A stretch of DNA of 64,000 bases, taken from assembly GCF_000151665.1 (NCBI RefSeq), contig NW_013171827.1, forward strand, positions 517,066 through 581,065, read 5' to 3'. Positions 60,635-64,000 of this stretch are shown piece after piece. The DNA is from Blastocystis hominis (lineage: Eukaryota > Sar > Bigyra > Opalinata > Blastocystidae). Both the position numbers and the translations under genes were made by a program. Numbering within the stretch: position 1 is the first letter of the stretch; every line of letters starts with the position of its first letter. The notes under the pieces were generated by a model. It was not told where the DNA came from and did not search any database. It was given only the letters and a program-made list of their open reading frames with translations.

Positions 60635-60976
60635 TGCCCCTCTGTAAAGGAAATGTTGTTTTTACTTTTTTTTCTTTATCAAACAGTGTATAAAGGGCAG
60701 ACAATTACCACATTGGCAGAAAATGGCCGAAAAGGTTTTCGCGCTTTTTGCGCCATGGTACTCGAGGTTGCCGAGCAGACAATGGTGGTCAGGCAGAAAA
60801 AGGAAGCCAGGTAGGAAATGGTAGAAAAAATGGGTTCCCGCTTTTTGCGTCGTGGTCCCTGAGGTGACCAGGGAGAAAAAAAGGAGGCCAGGTTGAAAAA
60901 AGGAGGCCAGGAATAAAAATGGCAGAAAAAGGGCCGAAAAAATTTTCGCGCTTTTTGCGTCAATTACTAACTACTA
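60635..60976. repeat. repetitive right inner end of the element
   Basis: TTTTCGCGCTTTTTGCG occurs at about 60737 and 60943, with a third variant (GCTTTTTGCGTC) near 60841, and AGGCCAGG-type units lie between. No gene. Confidence 0.65.
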
Positions 60977-61201
60977 TATATATCGAAGTAATACAAGTAA
61001 TTGTTAACCCACATAATAATGTGCTTCTAGCTGTAATACAAAACCGACAACTTATTATCCTTGTTGATTACTTATCTTATTACTTGCTACAATGCGATAT
61101 TTTCCTATGTGTATTTTTGCTCTTTGACATAAGGGTTAGTCTTTCAATAATGTGATTCTCTGTGAATGAGTCAAATATGAGGTTTTGCATCATATTCCAG
61201 T
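60977..61201 (+). repeat. right ~225-bp direct repeat flanking the virus-like element
   Basis: Partner of 51532-51755. The sequence beyond it leads into the POLE promoter. Confidence 0.9.
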
Positions 61202-61574
61202 TATGATAACGACATATAAGTTAAACATTCCCATTAATACAATCAGGGATAGTTTTTTTCACTAAACGCTTATGCCATTTCTATTCTCCTTGATAAGGAA
61301 TTCACCAATCCTAATCAAATCAATATTTTTGCCTATCTCTATTATATCATTTTACTGTTATTCTCTCCATCCCTATATTTCCTTTCCTTTCTTACTATTA
61401 CCCTCTATCAAATTTCTTAAACCCAATATATATCAAATTCCCTATCCGTTAGCACCTTTTCAAACTAGCCTTCTCATTTAAGGACATCTACTATTGATTT
61501 TGTGAACTATCCATTCATAGATTTGAAAAGTCTGACTAGTTTTGCTTCCCTCTTTTAATCATTCTTTCATCCAG
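61202..61574. promoter_or_regulatory. upstream region of POLE
   Basis: 373 bp, AT-rich and pyrimidine-biased, directly between the right repeat and the POLE start. No defined box can be supported. Confidence 0.35.
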
Positions 61575-64000
61575 ATGGAGAGTGACACAGATATTGATTT
61601 TTCTGGATCAGATATTGAAGATTTGTTCAATACAAATAGTCCTGAGTCCCGTGGAGGAAGAGCTGAGTTGAATGCTAAGAACGATGTTTTAGACCAAAGT
61701 ATTTTGTATTTTCTGGAGCGTTTATGTTATAGAGTATGGTTATGAAACATTCAGCTCGGGTCCTAAACGTTTAGGGTGGCTTTTGAATCTTGTGAATACT
61801 ACCGTTCCAAAAATTGGTTCTCCCGACCAGTCTGGCTTGGACTGTTTCTTTATTGAGCAAAATGGTAATTTGTTCAAATCGACTCTAATATATCGGTATT
61901 TTAATGTTATTAACTTTTACCTAGCCCCTATTTTTATATCGCAACAAAAAAGAACCGTGAAAAGCTTGTGGCAGGATATTTGGAACGAAAATATCGCCAG
62001 CAACTCTCTGAAGTTGTGATAATCGAAAAATTGGACCTAGATAAAATCGAGCACATTGTTGGGGAGTGAGCACTGCCTCCTTCCTTCATCCATAGCAAAT
62101 CAACCTATCTCCGTCTCTTATTCCACAACGTCAGCGATCTCATGGAAGTCCGTTCCGACATCCAGTACTTCGTGAAGAAAAACACCTCCTCCGATCTCGG
62201 TGCCTCTCTCTCCGTCCCTTTATTCTAGTCATCGAGCCCGACGAATCTGACGATCTCTCTTCCGAAGACCCCACCAGCGCCATTCTCGACATCCGCGAGT
62301 TCGACGTCCCCTACCTCGCTCGTGTCTGCATCGACCTCAATATCCGCGTGGGCTGCTGGTACGAAGTCGTTCCGGAACCCGCGGGAATCCGACTGCTCCG
62401 GCAAGAGCACATCCTGACGCCGTCGAACCCGAAAGTGTTCGCGTTCGACATCGAGACGAGCAAAGCGCCGCTGAAATTCCCCGACGCGACGAAGGACGCG
62501 ATCTACATGATCTCTATCATGATCGACGGGCAGGGCGTGCTGATTATCAACCGCGAAATCGTCAGCAAGGATATCAGCGACTTCGAGTAGAACCGGAGAA
62601 ACGGGGAATGAGTGGTAGGTTCACGCCACATCCGGATTATAAAGGACCCTTCCATGTGTTCAACGAGCCCTCCGAAGAGCAGTTATTGCGTCGATTTTAC
62701 GCGATTATCGAGGTGAGGTGTATAACGAGGTTATAACAAGACCGAAAAACCGAATATTTTTGTCACGTTCAACGGCGATTTCTTCGACTGGCCGTTCGTT
62801 CGCGACCGCTCCCAGCTGTACGGAATCAACCTGCAAGAGGAGCTGGGGATCCGCGAGGTGAACGGTGAGTTCCGCGGGAGAGCGTCGGTGCATCTGGACG
62901 CGTTCGCGTGGGTGAAGCGAGACAGTTATTTGCCGCACGGATCGCAGGGTTTGAAGGCGGTGACGAAGGCGAAGCTGGGGTTTGACCCGATCGAGATCAA
63001 CGCGGAGGATATGCTTCGGTTCGCGGTGGAAGACCCGTTCTATATGGCGTCGTATTCGGTGTCGGATGCGGTGTCGACGTATTATTTGTATATGAAATAT
63101 GTGCACTTGTTTATTTATTCGTTGTGTACGGTGCTGCCGTTGAATGCGGAGGACGTTCTGCGGAAGGGATCGGGAACGCTCTGCGAAATGCTGCTCATGG
63201 TAGAGTCGTTTAACAACGGTATTATTTACCCTAACAAACAAATCGAATCCCCTTTACGCTTTTTCGATGGTCATTTGCTCGAATCCGATTCCTACATTGG
63301 TGGAACCGTGGAATGTCTGGAGAGTGGAGTCTATCGAAACGACCTTCCCTCCGACTTCGCCATGGACGCTTCCGCTTTTGAGGAATTAATCGCGGCCGTC
63401 GATCAAATGCTCACCTTCAGCATCGAAATGGAGAACGGAGTGGGCGTTTCATAGGCGTTTCATTGTCTAGCTCCGTCGACACGACATTGCGAATTATGAC
63501 GAAATTCGGCAGAAACTTGTGTACATGTTAGAACTTCTTCGCGATCGCCCCACTCGTCGTGAAACGCCGGTCATTTATCACTTGGATGTGGGTGCGATGT
63601 ACCCGAATATTATTCTCTCGAACCGGCTTCAGCCCTCCGCGATCACGTGCAAGGAACGCTGTGCGAGCTGTCCGTATCGTAGCGAGGAGTCGAACTGTTT
63701 GCGAGCCATGGCGTGGCGATGGCGCGGCGAGTATTTCCCGCTCAAACGGCAAGAATTCGACCATCTGCGTAGCCAGTACCAGCTCGACAAGCCGCAGAAT
63801 GAGGAGGCGCTCCCCGCGGAACTGAAGCGGCGCGTGCGGGAGTACTGCCGAACGGTGTATGGGAAGCAGAAGGAGACGAAGATCGAGATGAGAGAGGCGT
63901 GGATTTGCCAGCGGGAGCATCCGTTCTATGTGAACACGATCAAGGCGTTCCGCGATCGGCGGTATGAGTGGGGATTGGGGCCGGAAATGAGGAGCAGGTA
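61575..64000 (+). CDS. POLE: DNA polymerase epsilon catalytic subunit (5' part)
   Basis: Leading-strand replicative polymerase, nuclear; the gene runs past the window. After a 34-nt intron the start reads DQKYGYETFSSGPKRLGWLL; then PYFYIATKKNREKLVAGYLE, REFDVPYLARVCIDLNIRVG and the exonuclease motifs FDIETSKAPLKFPDATKDAI, TFNGDFFDWPF and YSVSDAVSTYYLYMKYVH, so proofreading residues are present. WVKRDSYLPHGSQGLKAVTK, KGSGTLCEMLLMVESF and YIGGTVECLESGVYR follow, then polymerase motif A, YHLDVGAMYPNIILSNRLQP, and CASCPYR. Introns of 28-34 nt were placed at eight sites, e.g. 62710-62738 joining FYAIIE to TEKPNIF. The start is ATG 61575, preceded by a pyrimidine-rich leader. Confidence 0.96.

Larger units (their letters stand above)
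51756..60976 (+). mobile_element. Polinton-like / protein-primed-polymerase virus-like element (fossil)
   Basis: 9.2 kb between two direct repeats. All recognisable genes lie on the plus strand: four tightly packed, partly overlapping genes for beta-rich capsid-like and unknown proteins, then a protein-primed family B DNA polymerase. I did not find an integrase, packaging ATPase or maturation protease, so either the element is reduced or it belongs to another protein-primed lineage. The capsid-like genes look whole; the polymerase is broken (about two breaks). The near-identical flanking repeats suggest a fairly recent arrival. It contains no CCGCGG words, unlike host coding DNA. Short tandem units lie at both inner ends. 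Confidence 0.75.

Noticed and set aside
51756-60976. LTR retrotransposon reading of the two direct repeats
   Set aside because: No reverse transcriptase, RNase H or gag pattern; the polymerase is family B DNA polymerase with DTDS and exonuclease motifs.

Overview
The window is nuclear DNA of a compact eukaryotic genome. Almost every gene is cut by tiny GT-AG introns, mostly 28-36 nt. Genes lie tens to a few hundred bases apart, and most 3' ends carry TGTTTGTT. In at least four genes the frame has no suitable genomic stop and ends at a T exactly 4 nt before that motif, so poly(A) addition would make the TAA. Short introns of about 30 nt plus stop codons made by polyadenylation are known traits of Blastocystis. 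I therefore read this as Blastocystis or a close opalinate relative (inference, about 85 percent).

Layout. 0.4-18.9 kb, dense host genes: PSO2/SNM1 nuclease, MTA/SAH-type deaminase, ASF1, a THP3/LENG8 SAC3-domain protein, a HAD phosphatase-ThiE fusion, a FAM204A-like protein, SEC13, a SAM domain fused to an SLC4-type anion transporter, and a ~1,600-residue repetitive membrane-anchored surface protein. 18.9-22.3 kb: AT-rich gene desert. 22.3-44.1 kb, dense again: CID (RPRD-like) protein, a coiled-coil protein, RPS15A, SEC61 alpha, a MAP kinase with TQH in place of TxY, a membrane glycosyltransferase-like protein, a WNK kinase, a perilipin-like protein, a transportin/importin-beta-like receptor, a mitochondrial TRM10 fused to a dsRNA-binding domain, and an M1 aminopeptidase.

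44.1-51.5 kb is AT-rich accessory DNA: two MORN/leucine-rich-repeat genes built one repeat per exon, a related fragment, and a SERCA-type Ca2+ ATPase remnant that has lost its catalytic aspartate. 51.5-61.2 kb holds a virus-like element with a protein-primed family B DNA polymerase and beta-rich capsid-like proteins. It lies between two ~225-bp direct repeats about 97 percent identical. The polymerase is broken. From 61.6 kb the gene for the catalytic subunit of DNA polymerase epsilon begins and runs off the right edge.

Several genes fall into shared themes: RNA and export factors (THP3/LENG8, CID protein, transportin-like receptor, TRM10), the secretory route (SEC13, SEC61), genome maintenance (PSO2, ASF1, POLE), and salvage or cofactor metabolism (deaminase, ThiE fusion). 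I see no operons. Transcription units alternate strand, and several start pairs are divergent and very close (TRM10 and the aminopeptidase are 45 bp apart). I splice-checked most genes by eye. N-termini of several are uncertain, as noted in each entry.
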